DNA of 8,961 bases from assembly GCA_947168785.1 (NCBI GenBank), contig CAMVNL010000057.1, forward strand, positions 1-8,961. The letters are read 5' to 3'. The notes beneath the pieces were generated by a model. It ran no database searches and had not been told where the DNA came from. It saw only the letters and a list, made by a program, of their open reading frames with translations. Every line of letters starts with the position of its first letter. The stretch's first letter is position 1. The translations under genes and the position numbers were made by a program. Origin of the DNA: an uncultured Clostridia bacterium (lineage in GTDB: Bacteria > Bacillota > Clostridia > Oscillospirales > Acutalibacteraceae). This document shows positions 1-6,300 of the stretch, piece after piece.

Positions 1-263
1 TCAGTGCCGCTCTTCGCGCAAACAACTATCGTAGCACGGCGCATTGCGCCGTCTGAGGGGGTCCTTCAGGGGCACGTCAATTATTTTATCGAAACGTCGG
101 TTTTCCTTTCGTCCGGAATATTGTTACTGTGTCCGGCCGTCTGACGGCGCCTTGCGCCGTTAATCGAGGACTAACAACTATCAAAACGCAAGAAAAACGG
201 AACTGCGTTGCAACGGCGCACGGCGCCGTGCTACGGTTTTAATCAGCGCGGCAACCCCCAATT
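1..263. repeat. Intergenic repeat region, left-truncated diverged copy of the element at 6301-6483
   Basis: No convincing gene lies here. Bases 1-26 match the reverse complement of 6419-6444 at 24 of 26 positions. Bases 241-263 match 6461-6483 at 19 of 23 positions without gaps, just outside a related inverted-repeat arm. CGTAGCACGGCGC at 30-42 is repeated perfectly inverted at 223-235. Two near-identical small hairpins lie inside: ACGGCGCA/TGCGCCGT (36-52) and ACGGCGC/GCGCCGT (144-160). AACAACTATC occurs directly repeated at 21-30 and 173-182. The element therefore looks like a non-coding structured repeat whose left end lies outside the window. No transposase is present. Bases 264-358 hold only the leader of the next gene, and I saw no clear promoter there. 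Confidence 0.7.
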
Positions 264-342
264 TGTCTCCCTCACCCATCATCTTCCCGCAGGGCAATAC
301 CCGTCGCGGCAAGGCGCCGCTGACGGCTGCTTATACAGAAAA

Positions 343-350
343 AGAGAGGA
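343..350 (+). promoter_or_regulatory. Ribosome binding site that sets the metallophosphoesterase start
   Basis: AGAGAGGA lies 8 nt before the ATG at 359. The frame is open back to an ATG at 263, but that start has no such site and would put about 32 charged residues in front of a clear signal peptide. The start at 359 is preferred. Confidence 0.75.
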
Positions 351-358
351 AAAGCAAA

Positions 359-1543
359 ATGAAACACATCAGAAAACTGCTGGCTGTGATGATGGCCGCC
401 ATGCTGCTGGCGCCCGCCGCCCTGGCGGTGGCCGCCGACGAGGCTGACCCCACCCAGCTTCGCTTCAACGCGGACGGCACCTTTAAGATCATGCTGTTCG
501 CCGACCCCCAGGACGATCAGGACCTGGAGGAGACCACCGTCGCCATCATGTGCGAGGCGCTGGATAAATACCAGCCCGACCTTGTTATCTATCTGGGCGA
601 CAACGCCGTGGCGGACGCGGAATTCCAGCCGGACGCCATCAAGGCCGTCACCAAGCCCGTGGTGGACCGGGGCATCCCCTATTCCATCGTCTTCGGCAAC
701 CACGACGAGGAGCACAACATCAGCAAAGAGGACATGCTGGCGATCTATCAGAGTCTGGGCAACTGCCTGACCTATGACGCCGCCCCGCAGATCACCGGCT
801 GCGGCAACCGCAACCATCCCATCTATTCCTCCGACGGCTCGAAGGTGCTCTTCAACCTGTGGATGATCGACTCCAACATGTATAACACCGACCCCGGCGT
901 GGGCGGCTACGACTACGTCCACCCGGACCAGATCGAATGGTACAAGGAGACGGCGGCGGCGCTGGCGGAACAGAACGGCGGCGAAGTGGTCCCCGCCATG
1001 GACTTCCAGCACATCATCATCCCGGAGATCTTCGATAAGCTCTATATGGAGCTGCCCTTCTCTCTGGGCGAGGCCTCCGAGAACCGCAACGGCAAGCATT
1101 ACACCGCCCTGCCCGTGTTCACCCGTCTGACCGGCTATTGGCTGGAAAAGCCCTGCCCGCCGGACGTGTATGACGGCCAACTGGACGCCTGGCTGGAGGT
1201 GGGCGACGTGATCGCCGAGTTCAACGGCCACGACCACGTCAACTCCTTCATGACCAACATCCGCGGCGTGGACGTGACCAACGTCCCCACGGTGGGCTGC
1301 AATTCCTATTTCAAGGATATCAACCGCGGCGCGGGCCTCATCACCCTGCATGCGGACGACGTGAAGAACTACGACTATGAGCAGATCCGCATGTACGACC
1401 TGGCGCTGGCGGACGGTTCCGACATCCCCAACGTGGAGGGCGGCAAGATCAAGCCCTACTACGGCCTTGTGAAGTTCCTTGATACCATCGTCATCAAGCT
1501 GTTCTTCAACGTGTTCGCCTTCTTCCAGAAGGTGCTGCCGTAA
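359..1543 (+). CDS. Secreted calcineurin-like metallophosphoesterase (Dcr2/purple acid phosphatase-like)
   Basis: This is a 394-residue protein predicted to hydrolyse phosphomonoesters or phosphodiesters with a two-metal centre outside the cytoplasm. Residues 1-26 form a signal peptide: basic MKHIRK, a hydrophobic core, then ALA-VAA. The metallophosphoesterase blocks appear in order: FADPQ (D49), GDN (D81), GNHDE (N114, H115), a histidine in QHIIIPE (H218) and GHDH (H291, H293). The HxxxPE and GHDHVN blocks resemble the Dcr2-type subgroup. In the first block the usual D-x-H histidine is replaced by glutamine (Q51). The last ~22 residues are unusually hydrophobic and aromatic and may form a membrane-associated tail. 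The gene stands alone: repeats precede it and a terminator follows at 1671-1708. The substrate is unknown. The family call is firm; the export call rests on the signal peptide. Confidence 0.88.
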   Translation: MKHIRKLLAVMMAAMLLAPAALAVAADEADPTQLRFNADGTFKIMLFADPQDDQDLEETTVAIMCEALDKYQPDLVIYLGDNAVADAEFQPDAIKAVTKPVVDRGIPYSIVFGNHDEEHNISKEDMLAIYQSLGNCLTYDAAPQITGCGNRNHPIYSSDGSKVLFNLWMIDSNMYNTDPGVGGYDYVHPDQIEWYKETAAALAEQNGGEVVPAMDFQHIIIPEIFDKLYMELPFSLGEASENRNGKHYTALPVFTRLTGYWLEKPCPPDVYDGQLDAWLEVGDVIAEFNGHDHVNSFMTNIRGVDVTNVPTVGCNSYFKDINRGAGLITLHADDVKNYDYEQIRMYDLALADGSDIPNVEGGKIKPYYGLVKFLDTIVIKLFFNVFAFFQKVLP

Positions 1544-1630
1544 GGCGGAACTGCCGGCGTTTCACGGACGGCGGGGACAGTTGGCTGACAAGCAACCGTT
1601 AGCCGGTCTCTGACGGGCCGGGATCAGAAC

Positions 1631-1662
1631 AAAAAAATCGGGGCTGTCGCGCTGACAGCCCC
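1631..1662 (-). terminator. Intrinsic terminator of the TetR-family regulator gene
   Basis: GGGGCTGTC (1640-1648) and GACAGCCCC (1654-1662) form a perfect 9-bp stem with a 5-nt loop. On the minus strand the stem is followed by GA and seven T (plus-strand A tract 1631-1637). This is a standard intrinsic terminator about 100 nt beyond the regulator's stop codon. Confidence 0.85.
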
Positions 1663-1670
1663 ATCCATCA

Positions 1671-1708
1671 AGGCTTCCTGAATAAACAGCGTTCAGGGAG
1701 CCTTTTTT
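1671..1708 (+). terminator. Intrinsic terminator of the metallophosphoesterase gene
   Basis: AGGCTTCCTGAA (1671-1682) pairs with TTCAGGGAGCCT (1692-1703) as a 12-bp stem containing one G-T wobble and a 9-nt loop. The stem runs into six T at 1703-1708. It serves rightward transcription from the gene ending at 1543. No A tract precedes the stem, so it should work in one direction only. Confidence 0.85.
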
Positions 1709-1762
1709 CTTATAAGCTGCGTCGGCTCGGCAACCCGCCGATCGATCAACGCGGCGGAAACC

Positions 1763-2386
1763 TCATTTTTCCCCGCGCCGGGCGGCGTCGTAGCCGTTGA
1801 ACACGCCGTTGTTGAAGTAGGCGGCGCGTTTGGCCAGCGTCTCCACGGGCATCCGGCAGCCGCCCTTCAGCCATTCCATCAGCAGGAAGGTCACGCCGCC
1901 GCTGACGAAGATGAAGGAGGCGAAAAAGGCCTCGCGGATCTTTTCCGGGGTGTCCGGCGGCAGCATCTGCGTCAGCTGCCGGTAAAAGAGCTTGCGCATG
2001 TTCACGTGGATGGAGGAATTGGTGTTTTGGTTAAAGATGAAGGTGAACAGCTCTTTGTTTTCCGCGACAATCCCGAAGTACGTCAGAAAGAACTCATAGA
2101 AGTCCGTCACGGAGAGGGCGGTGATATCCGGCCGGTCCCGCAGGAGCCGCTTTCCCTCTTCAATGATCCGGTGCTGGCAGTGGAAATAGTCCTTGAGGAT
2201 CGCCCGGTGCAGGTCGTAGATATCCTCATAATAGGCGTAAAAGGTGCTGCGGTTCACGTCCGCCTTTTCGCAGAGCTCCCGCACGGTGATCTTGTTCAGG
2301 GGCCTGTCCTGCATCAGCGCCAGCAAACTCTCCCGGATGGCCCGTTTGCTGTAGGCCGAACGCCTGTCTTCCCGTTTTATTGCCAT
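1763..2386 (-). CDS. TetR/AcrR-family transcriptional regulator
   Basis: A 207-residue DNA-binding regulator, normal length for the family. The N-terminal ~60 residues form the TetR helix-turn-helix: ITVRELCEKADVNRSTFYAYY at about 33-53 carries the typical recognition-helix pattern. The remaining helical ~140 residues form the ligand and dimerisation domain; FLTYFGIVAENKELF resembles the C-terminal domain of Firmicute regulators of the DhaS-like group. An in-frame ATG at 2413 would add nine residues (MIRRRGGVI). I chose 2386 because GGGGAGG lies 7 nt before it. The gene is divergent from the oxidoreductase-HAD-GH2 group, with both promoters in the ~174-bp gap, the usual layout for a regulator controlling itself and the neighbouring genes. 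Ligand unknown. Confidence 0.9.
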   Translation of the reverse strand: MAIKREDRRSAYSKRAIRESLLALMQDRPLNKITVRELCEKADVNRSTFYAYYEDIYDLHRAILKDYFHCQHRIIEEGKRLLRDRPDITALSVTDFYEFFLTYFGIVAENKELFTFIFNQNTNSSIHVNMRKLFYRQLTQMLPPDTPEKIREAFFASFIFVSGGVTFLLMEWLKGGCRMPVETLAKRAAYFNNGVFNGYDAARRGEK

Positions 2387-2393
2387 AATAACG

Positions 2394-2400
2394 CCTCCCC
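2394..2400 (-). promoter_or_regulatory. Ribosome binding site that sets the TetR-family regulator start
   Basis: On the minus strand GGGGAGG sits 7 nt before the ATG whose first base is 2386. It lies inside the frame opened by the upstream ATG at 2413, so it argues for the shorter protein. Confidence 0.8.
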
Positions 2401-2437
2401 GCCGCCGGATCATTCCCCGACGGAATGTTTTTTCTCC

Positions 2438-2448
2438 GACATCATGTC
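2438..2448. promoter_or_regulatory. Candidate operator palindrome at the regulator's transcription start
   Basis: GACAT-C-ATGTC is a perfect palindrome around a central base, located just downstream of the regulator's -10 box and over its expected transcription start. Its position fits autorepression. An 11-bp palindrome can arise by chance and TetR sites are often longer, so this is tentative. Confidence 0.35.
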
Positions 2449-2449
2449 A

Positions 2450-2478
2450 AGTATAGCGGTTTTTCTGTGATTCGTCAA
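2450..2478 (-). promoter_or_regulatory. Sigma-A-type promoter of the TetR-family regulator
   Basis: On the minus strand TTGACG (2478-2473) and TATACT (2455-2450) are separated by exactly 17 bp. Each box matches consensus at 5 of 6 bases. The predicted leader is about 55-60 nt. Confidence 0.75.
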
Positions 2479-2487
2479 GATTTGCAG

Positions 2488-2516
2488 TTGACATTAAAGA
2501 AAAGAAAGTTTAACAT
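2488..2516 (+). promoter_or_regulatory. Sigma-A-type promoter of the oxidoreductase-HAD-GH2 group
   Basis: A perfect -35 box TTGACA (2488-2493) is followed after exactly 17 bp by TAACAT (2511-2516), a 4 of 6 match to the -10 consensus. The spacer is A-rich, and the start codon at 2561 is about 45 bp downstream. With the opposed promoter at 2450-2478 it forms a compact divergent control region. Confidence 0.7.
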
Positions 2517-2529
2517 ATACTTATATATG
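2514..2529. promoter_or_regulatory. Candidate operator palindrome over the rightward -10 box
   Basis: CATATA (2514-2519) and TATATG (2524-2529) are perfect inverted arms with a 4-nt gap, overlapping the -10 box and the likely start of transcription. A repressor bound here would block the promoter. The arms are pure AT apart from the ends, so chance is a real alternative. Confidence 0.3.
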
Positions 2530-2560
2530 ACTACATGACCAAAAGGCGAGGTACACGGCA

Positions 2561-3640
2561 ATGAAATACGCTCTGATCGGCTGCGGAAGGGTCTCCCCGA
2601 GCCACATCAACGCCGCCGTCAACAACGGTTTTGAGATCGCCGCGGTGTGCGATATCCGCGACGGCAACATCGACGATATGTTCGCCCGCAGCGCCATGCC
2701 GGCGGAGGAAGCGGCAAAGGTGCGGCGGTTCGCCGACTACCGGGAGATGGTGCGGGAGGAACGGCCGGAGCTGGTCAGCATCGCCCTGCCCAGCGGCCTG
2801 CACGCAGAAGCGGCGCTGTTCGTGATCAACGAGGGCGTCAACGTCATCATCGAAAAGCCCATCGCCATGTCCATGGCGGACGCCGACGCCATTGTGGCGG
2901 CGGCGGACCGCACCGGCGTGGTGGTCAGCGCCTGTCACCAGAACCGCTTCAACAAGGCGGTGCAGGAGATGCGCACGGCGCTGGAAAAAGGGCGGTTCGG
3001 CAGGCTTTCCCACGGGGCGGTGACGGTGCGGTGGAGCCGCGACCGGTCTTACTACGCCCAGGCGGACTGGCGGGGCAAATGGGCCTCCGACGGGGGCACG
3101 CTGATGAACCAGTGCATCCACGGCATCGACCTGCTGCGCTGGATGTGCGGCGACGAGCTGGTGCGGGTCTGCGGCGTTACCCGCCGGGCCTTCCACGACT
3201 ATATCCAGGCGGAGGACGCGGGCATGGCCGTGCTGGAATTTGCAAACGGGACCATCGCCACCGTGGAGGGCACCGTGAACGTGGCCCAGGTGGATCTGGA
3301 AGAGCATTTGTCGCTGTTCGGCGAAACGGGCTTCGTCAAGCTGGGCGGCGTCAGCGCCAACGATATCGACAGCTGGCACTTTACTGACGCGCCGGAAGAG
3401 GCGAAGGACGGCTTCCACGAGATCACCCGCAACGTCTACGGCAACGGGCACGCCAGCCTGTTCAAAGACGTGGCCGAGGCCATCGCGGAGGGCCGCGCCC
3501 CCTACGTGGACGCCAGGGCGGGCCGCCGGGCGCTGGAAACGGTGCTGGCCATCTATCAGTCCTCCTTTACGGGGCAGCCGGTGACGCTGCCGCTGGGGGA
3601 CGTTTCGTCAAAGGATTTTGAAGGATTTTTCGACCGGTGA
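2561..3640 (+). CDS. Gfo/Idh/MocA-family NAD(P)-dependent oxidoreductase
   Basis: A 359-residue cytoplasmic sugar-type dehydrogenase, normal length for the family. The N-terminal Rossmann fold begins MKYALIGCGRVSPSH with the glycine-rich nucleotide loop at residues 7-15. The EKP motif (98-100, catalytic-type K99) closes the first domain. The substrate domain carries GGTLMNQCIHGIDLL (178-192) with H187 and D190; N183 stands where many relatives have Asp. The stretch QNRFNKAVQ...GRFG...WRGKWASDGGTLMNQCIH resembles the WlbA/WbpB-like branch (UDP-N-acetylglucosaminuronate dehydrogenases). Many uncharacterised members share it and no other nucleotide-sugar gene is nearby, so I do not assign that substrate. 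GCGAGG lies 9 nt before the start. It is first in the group under the 2488 promoter, followed by HAD and GH2 genes. A role in converting a sugar, inositol or oxidised glycoside is inferred. Confidence 0.9.
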   Translation: MKYALIGCGRVSPSHINAAVNNGFEIAAVCDIRDGNIDDMFARSAMPAEEAAKVRRFADYREMVREERPELVSIALPSGLHAEAALFVINEGVNVIIEKPIAMSMADADAIVAAADRTGVVVSACHQNRFNKAVQEMRTALEKGRFGRLSHGAVTVRWSRDRSYYAQADWRGKWASDGGTLMNQCIHGIDLLRWMCGDELVRVCGVTRRAFHDYIQAEDAGMAVLEFANGTIATVEGTVNVAQVDLEEHLSLFGETGFVKLGGVSANDIDSWHFTDAPEEAKDGFHEITRNVYGNGHASLFKDVAEAIAEGRAPYVDARAGRRALETVLAIYQSSFTGQPVTLPLGDVSSKDFEGFFDR

Positions 3641-3691
3641 AAGCCTTGCCGGGGAAGACCTTTTTCGGGGAGAAAAAAGAGGAAGAGAAAC

Positions 3692-4387
3692 ATGAAACTC
3701 AAGGCTGTTATTTTTGATCTGGATCACACGCTGTTCGACCGGCACGGCACCCTGCGGGAGGTGGCGAAGCAGTTCCGGTACGCCTTCCGCGTGAAGGAGG
3801 GCGTGACGGACGCGGAGATCGCACGTCTCTGGTGCTATGCGGACGACCACTTCGTCTACGACGGCTGGAAGTACGTGCTGGCCTATCTGACGGAAAACGG
3901 CGTTTTTGAAGTCGCGCCGTCCTACGACCGTTACCGCAGCTTCGTCTATGAAAATTTCGCCCGCACCGCGGTAAAATTCGACGAGGCGCTGCCCATGCTG
4001 AAAACGCTGAAAAAGCAGGGCTACGCCATCGGCCTCATCACCAACGGCAACCACGCGCTGCAATACGGCAAGCTGGATATGATCGGCATTCGCGAGGTGT
4101 TCGACGAGATCATCGTCAGCGGCGACGTGATGGTGGAAAAGCCCGACCGGGAGATTTTCCGGCTGATGAGCGACAAGCTGTCCCTCCGGCCGGAGCAGAT
4201 GGTCTACGTGGGGGATAACCCCCGCAACGATATCGCCGGGGCCCGCGACGCGGGCTACCATACCATCTGGATGAAAAGCACCGGCACGTGGGATTACAAG
4301 ATCGCCCCCGCGGATGAAAGCGTGGACCGGGTGGAGGAGATCCCGGCGGCGGTGGAGCGGATCGAGCGCCGCGTCGAGCCTCAATGA
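3692..4387 (+). CDS. HAD-superfamily hydrolase (subfamily IA, YjjG/phosphoglycolate phosphatase-like)
   Basis: A 231-residue soluble phosphatase-type protein. All four HAD motifs are intact: motif I DLDHT (nucleophile D9, acid/base D11), motif II LITNGN (T117), motif III lysine in VEKPDREIF (K150) and motif IV GDNPRNDIAGA (D175, D180). The ~100 residues between motifs I and II form a helical cap of type C1, which places it in subfamily IA. The expected reaction is dephosphorylation of a small sugar phosphate, nucleotide or similar metabolite; substrates cannot be read from sequence in this family. GAGG sits 9 nt before the ATG. The gene starts 51 bp after the oxidoreductase with no terminator seen between, so co-transcription is likely. 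Its stop codon is also the first base triplet of the hairpin array that follows. Confidence 0.9.
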   Translation: MKLKAVIFDLDHTLFDRHGTLREVAKQFRYAFRVKEGVTDAEIARLWCYADDHFVYDGWKYVLAYLTENGVFEVAPSYDRYRSFVYENFARTAVKFDEALPMLKTLKKQGYAIGLITNGNHALQYGKLDMIGIREVFDEIIVSGDVMVEKPDREIFRLMSDKLSLRPEQMVYVGDNPRNDIAGARDAGYHTIWMKSTGTWDYKIAPADESVDRVEEIPAAVERIERRVEPQ

Positions 4388-4480
4388 TATCTGCCAACGG
4401 CGGATGATATGACTTTGTCATGATATGCGCTTTGCGCATGAGATTCGCCTTACGGCGACTGACAGGCGGCTTTGCCGCAT
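4385..4480. repeat. Array of five mini-hairpins with TGATAT-like spacers
   Basis: Starting at the HAD stop codon, five short inverted repeats follow one another, each with a 3-4 nt loop. They are ATCTGCC/GGCGGAT (4389-4405), ATGAC/GTCAT (4409-4421), ATGCGC/GCGCAT (4425-4439), TCGCC/GGCGA (4445-4458) and GCGGC/GCCGC (4466-4478). TGATAT begins the first three spacers (4385, 4405, 4421) and TGAGAT the fourth (4439). Stem sequences differ while the layout is kept, and three loops are TTT. The array occupies almost the whole gap before the GH2 ribosome binding site. No T tract follows, so it is not a standard terminator. It may affect RNA stability or GH2 expression. Confidence 0.75.
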
Positions 4481-4500
4481 GAAAAAAGGGGGACCATACC

Positions 4501-6276
4501 ATGGAGCAATTGCTGACGAGATGGGGCAGGGAGCTGAACGCGGACCTGCCGCTGAACGACTATCCCCGCCCGCAGATGCGGCGGGATTCCTTCCTCAACC
4601 TGAACGGCAAGTGGGAGTACGCCATCCTGCCGAAGCAGGAGGATTTTTCCGGCTATCAGGGGACCATCGTGGTGCCCTTCAGCCCCGAAACGCTTCTCAG
4701 CGGGGTCGGCCGGATCGTCACGCCCGACGACCGCCTGTATTACCGCCGGACGTTTACCTACCGCAGAACGAACGACCGGGCGCTGCTGCACTTCGGCGCG
4801 GTGGATTACGAGTGCGAGGTGACGCTGAACGGCGAGACGCTGGGCTGCCACCGGGGCGGCTATTATCCCTTTACCTTCGACGTGACGGATGCGATCCGCG
4901 AGGGGGAGAACGAGCTGCGCGTTTCGGTGACGGACCCCTCCGAGACGGGCTCTCAGGCCAGCGGCAAGCAGACCTCCAAACGGGGCCAGATCTGGTACAC
5001 GCCCCAGTCGGGCATCTGGCAGACGGTGTGGCTGGAAGAGGTGCCGGAGAACTATATCGTCTCCGTGAAGCTGACCCCCGACATTGATACCGACGTGCTG
5101 ATGGCAGAGGTGACCCTTTCCGGCGAAAAGCAGCCCGTCACCTTCACGGTGCTGGACGGGGGCGAGAAAATGACGTCCGTTTCCACCAGCGGCCGGTCCG
5201 CCAGCATCCGCCTGAGCGATTACCGCCTCTGGTCGCCGGAGGACCCCAAGCTCTACGACCTGGAGGTGACCTGCGGCAAGGACGCGGTGACCTGCTATTT
5301 CGGCATGCGCAAATTCTCCGTCGGCAAGGATGAAAAGGGCTTCTCCCGCCTGATGCTGAACAATAAGCCCTATTTCCAGAACGGCCTGCTGGATCAGGGC
5401 TACTGGAGCGACGGCATGTATACCGCCCCCAGCGACGAGGCCATGATCTATGATATTCAGACCATGAAGGACCTGGGCTTCAATATGCTGCGCAAGCACA
5501 TCAAGGTGGAGCCTCTCCGCTGGTATTACCATTGCGACCGGCTGGGCATGCTGGTGTGGCAGGATATGGTCAACGGCGGCGATCCGGTGAAGCAATTCAC
5601 CGTGGCGGCGCTGCCGGGCCTCGGGCTGGCGCTGAACACCAAGCACGCGGGCAGGCTGCCGGACGGGCCGGAGAACTATAAGCTGTTCGCCCGGTCGGAC
5701 GCCGCCGGCCGGGAGGAATATTACGTGGACGCCAAACGGATGATCGACGCGCTCTATAACTGCGTCTCCCTCTGCCTGTGGGTGCCCTTCAATGAGGGCT
5801 GGGGCCAGTTCGACGCGGTCAAGGCCTGCCGGTTCTTCCGTGAGAACGATCCCACGCGCCCCATCGACCACGCCAGCGGCTGGCACGATCAGGGGGCGGG
5901 CGACCTGAACAGCTTCCACATCTATTTCACCCCCTTCCGGTTCCCGAAAATGGACAGGGACGACGACCGGATCATCGCGCTGACGGAGTTCGGCGGCTTT
6001 TCCATGAGCACCCCGGGCCACGTTTTCAACACGGAAAAGACCTTCGGTTACCGCATCTACAAGACGAAGGAAGACCTGCAGAAGGCGCTGCGCCATCTCT
6101 ACGTGGACCGCATCCGCCCGCTGGTGGATAAGCGCGGCCTTTCCGCCCTGGTTTACACCGAGGTCAGCGACGTGGAGGACGAGACCAACGGCTTTTTGAC
6201 CTACGACCGGGAGGTCCTGAAGGTGGACGCCGGCTTCATGCGGGAGATCAACGCGCAGATCGGGTTTGGGAAGTAA
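4501..6276 (+). CDS. Glycoside hydrolase family 2 protein (beta-galactosidase/beta-glucuronidase-like)
   Basis: A 591-residue glycosidase expected to act by the retaining mechanism on a beta-linked glycoside; the exact sugar is not readable. Residues ~10-185 form the jelly-roll sugar-binding domain (LNLNGKWEYAI; LLHFGAVDYECEVTLNG; GIWQTVWLEEVP). About 187-275 form the immunoglobulin-like domain and ~280-591 the TIM barrel. The acid/base glutamate is E432 in PFNEGWGQ and the likely nucleophile is E496 in ALTEFGG, so the active site looks intact. It belongs to the shorter GH2 group, far below LacZ at ~1000 residues. No signal peptide is present, so it should act in the cytoplasm on imported material. 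AGGGGGA lies 7 nt before the ATG. It is third after the oxidoreductase and HAD genes, with the hairpin array in the 113-bp gap, and is followed by an inverted-repeat element. Confidence 0.9.
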   Translation: MEQLLTRWGRELNADLPLNDYPRPQMRRDSFLNLNGKWEYAILPKQEDFSGYQGTIVVPFSPETLLSGVGRIVTPDDRLYYRRTFTYRRTNDRALLHFGAVDYECEVTLNGETLGCHRGGYYPFTFDVTDAIREGENELRVSVTDPSETGSQASGKQTSKRGQIWYTPQSGIWQTVWLEEVPENYIVSVKLTPDIDTDVLMAEVTLSGEKQPVTFTVLDGGEKMTSVSTSGRSASIRLSDYRLWSPEDPKLYDLEVTCGKDAVTCYFGMRKFSVGKDEKGFSRLMLNNKPYFQNGLLDQGYWSDGMYTAPSDEAMIYDIQTMKDLGFNMLRKHIKVEPLRWYYHCDRLGMLVWQDMVNGGDPVKQFTVAALPGLGLALNTKHAGRLPDGPENYKLFARSDAAGREEYYVDAKRMIDALYNCVSLCLWVPFNEGWGQFDAVKACRFFRENDPTRPIDHASGWHDQGAGDLNSFHIYFTPFRFPKMDRDDDRIIALTEFGGFSMSTPGHVFNTEKTFGYRIYKTKEDLQKALRHLYVDRIRPLVDKRGLSALVYTEVSDVEDETNGFLTYDREVLKVDAGFMREINAQIGFGK

Positions 6277-6300
6277 CACAAATCCAGTCGGAAGTCATGA

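Noticed and set aside
208..447. Small open frame starting in the repeat and overlapping the signal peptide region
   Set aside because: It is out of frame with the metallophosphoesterase, is composed of repeat sequence, and lacks a ribosome binding site.
272..1351. Minus-strand open frame opposite the metallophosphoesterase, and similar ones at 2531-3451, 3608-4384 and 7869-8753
   Set aside because: All are antisense shadows of well supported genes and show no family motifs.
2006..2470. Plus-strand open frame across the TetR-family regulator
   Set aside because: The opposite strand encodes a clear TetR protein with promoter, ribosome binding site and terminator; this frame covers the promoter region and has no recognisable domain.
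4385..4480. The hairpin array as a CRISPR array
   Set aside because: The units are short palindromes with 3-4 nt loops and about 6-nt spacers; there are no identical repeats of CRISPR length and no cas genes.
4450..6279. Long open frame (609 codons) on the minus strand opposite the GH2 gene
   Set aside because: Its product is rich in His, Val, Arg and Ala with no recognisable domain, as expected from the antisense of a GC-rich gene with strong third-position bias. The plus strand carries a full GH2 protein with catalytic residues.
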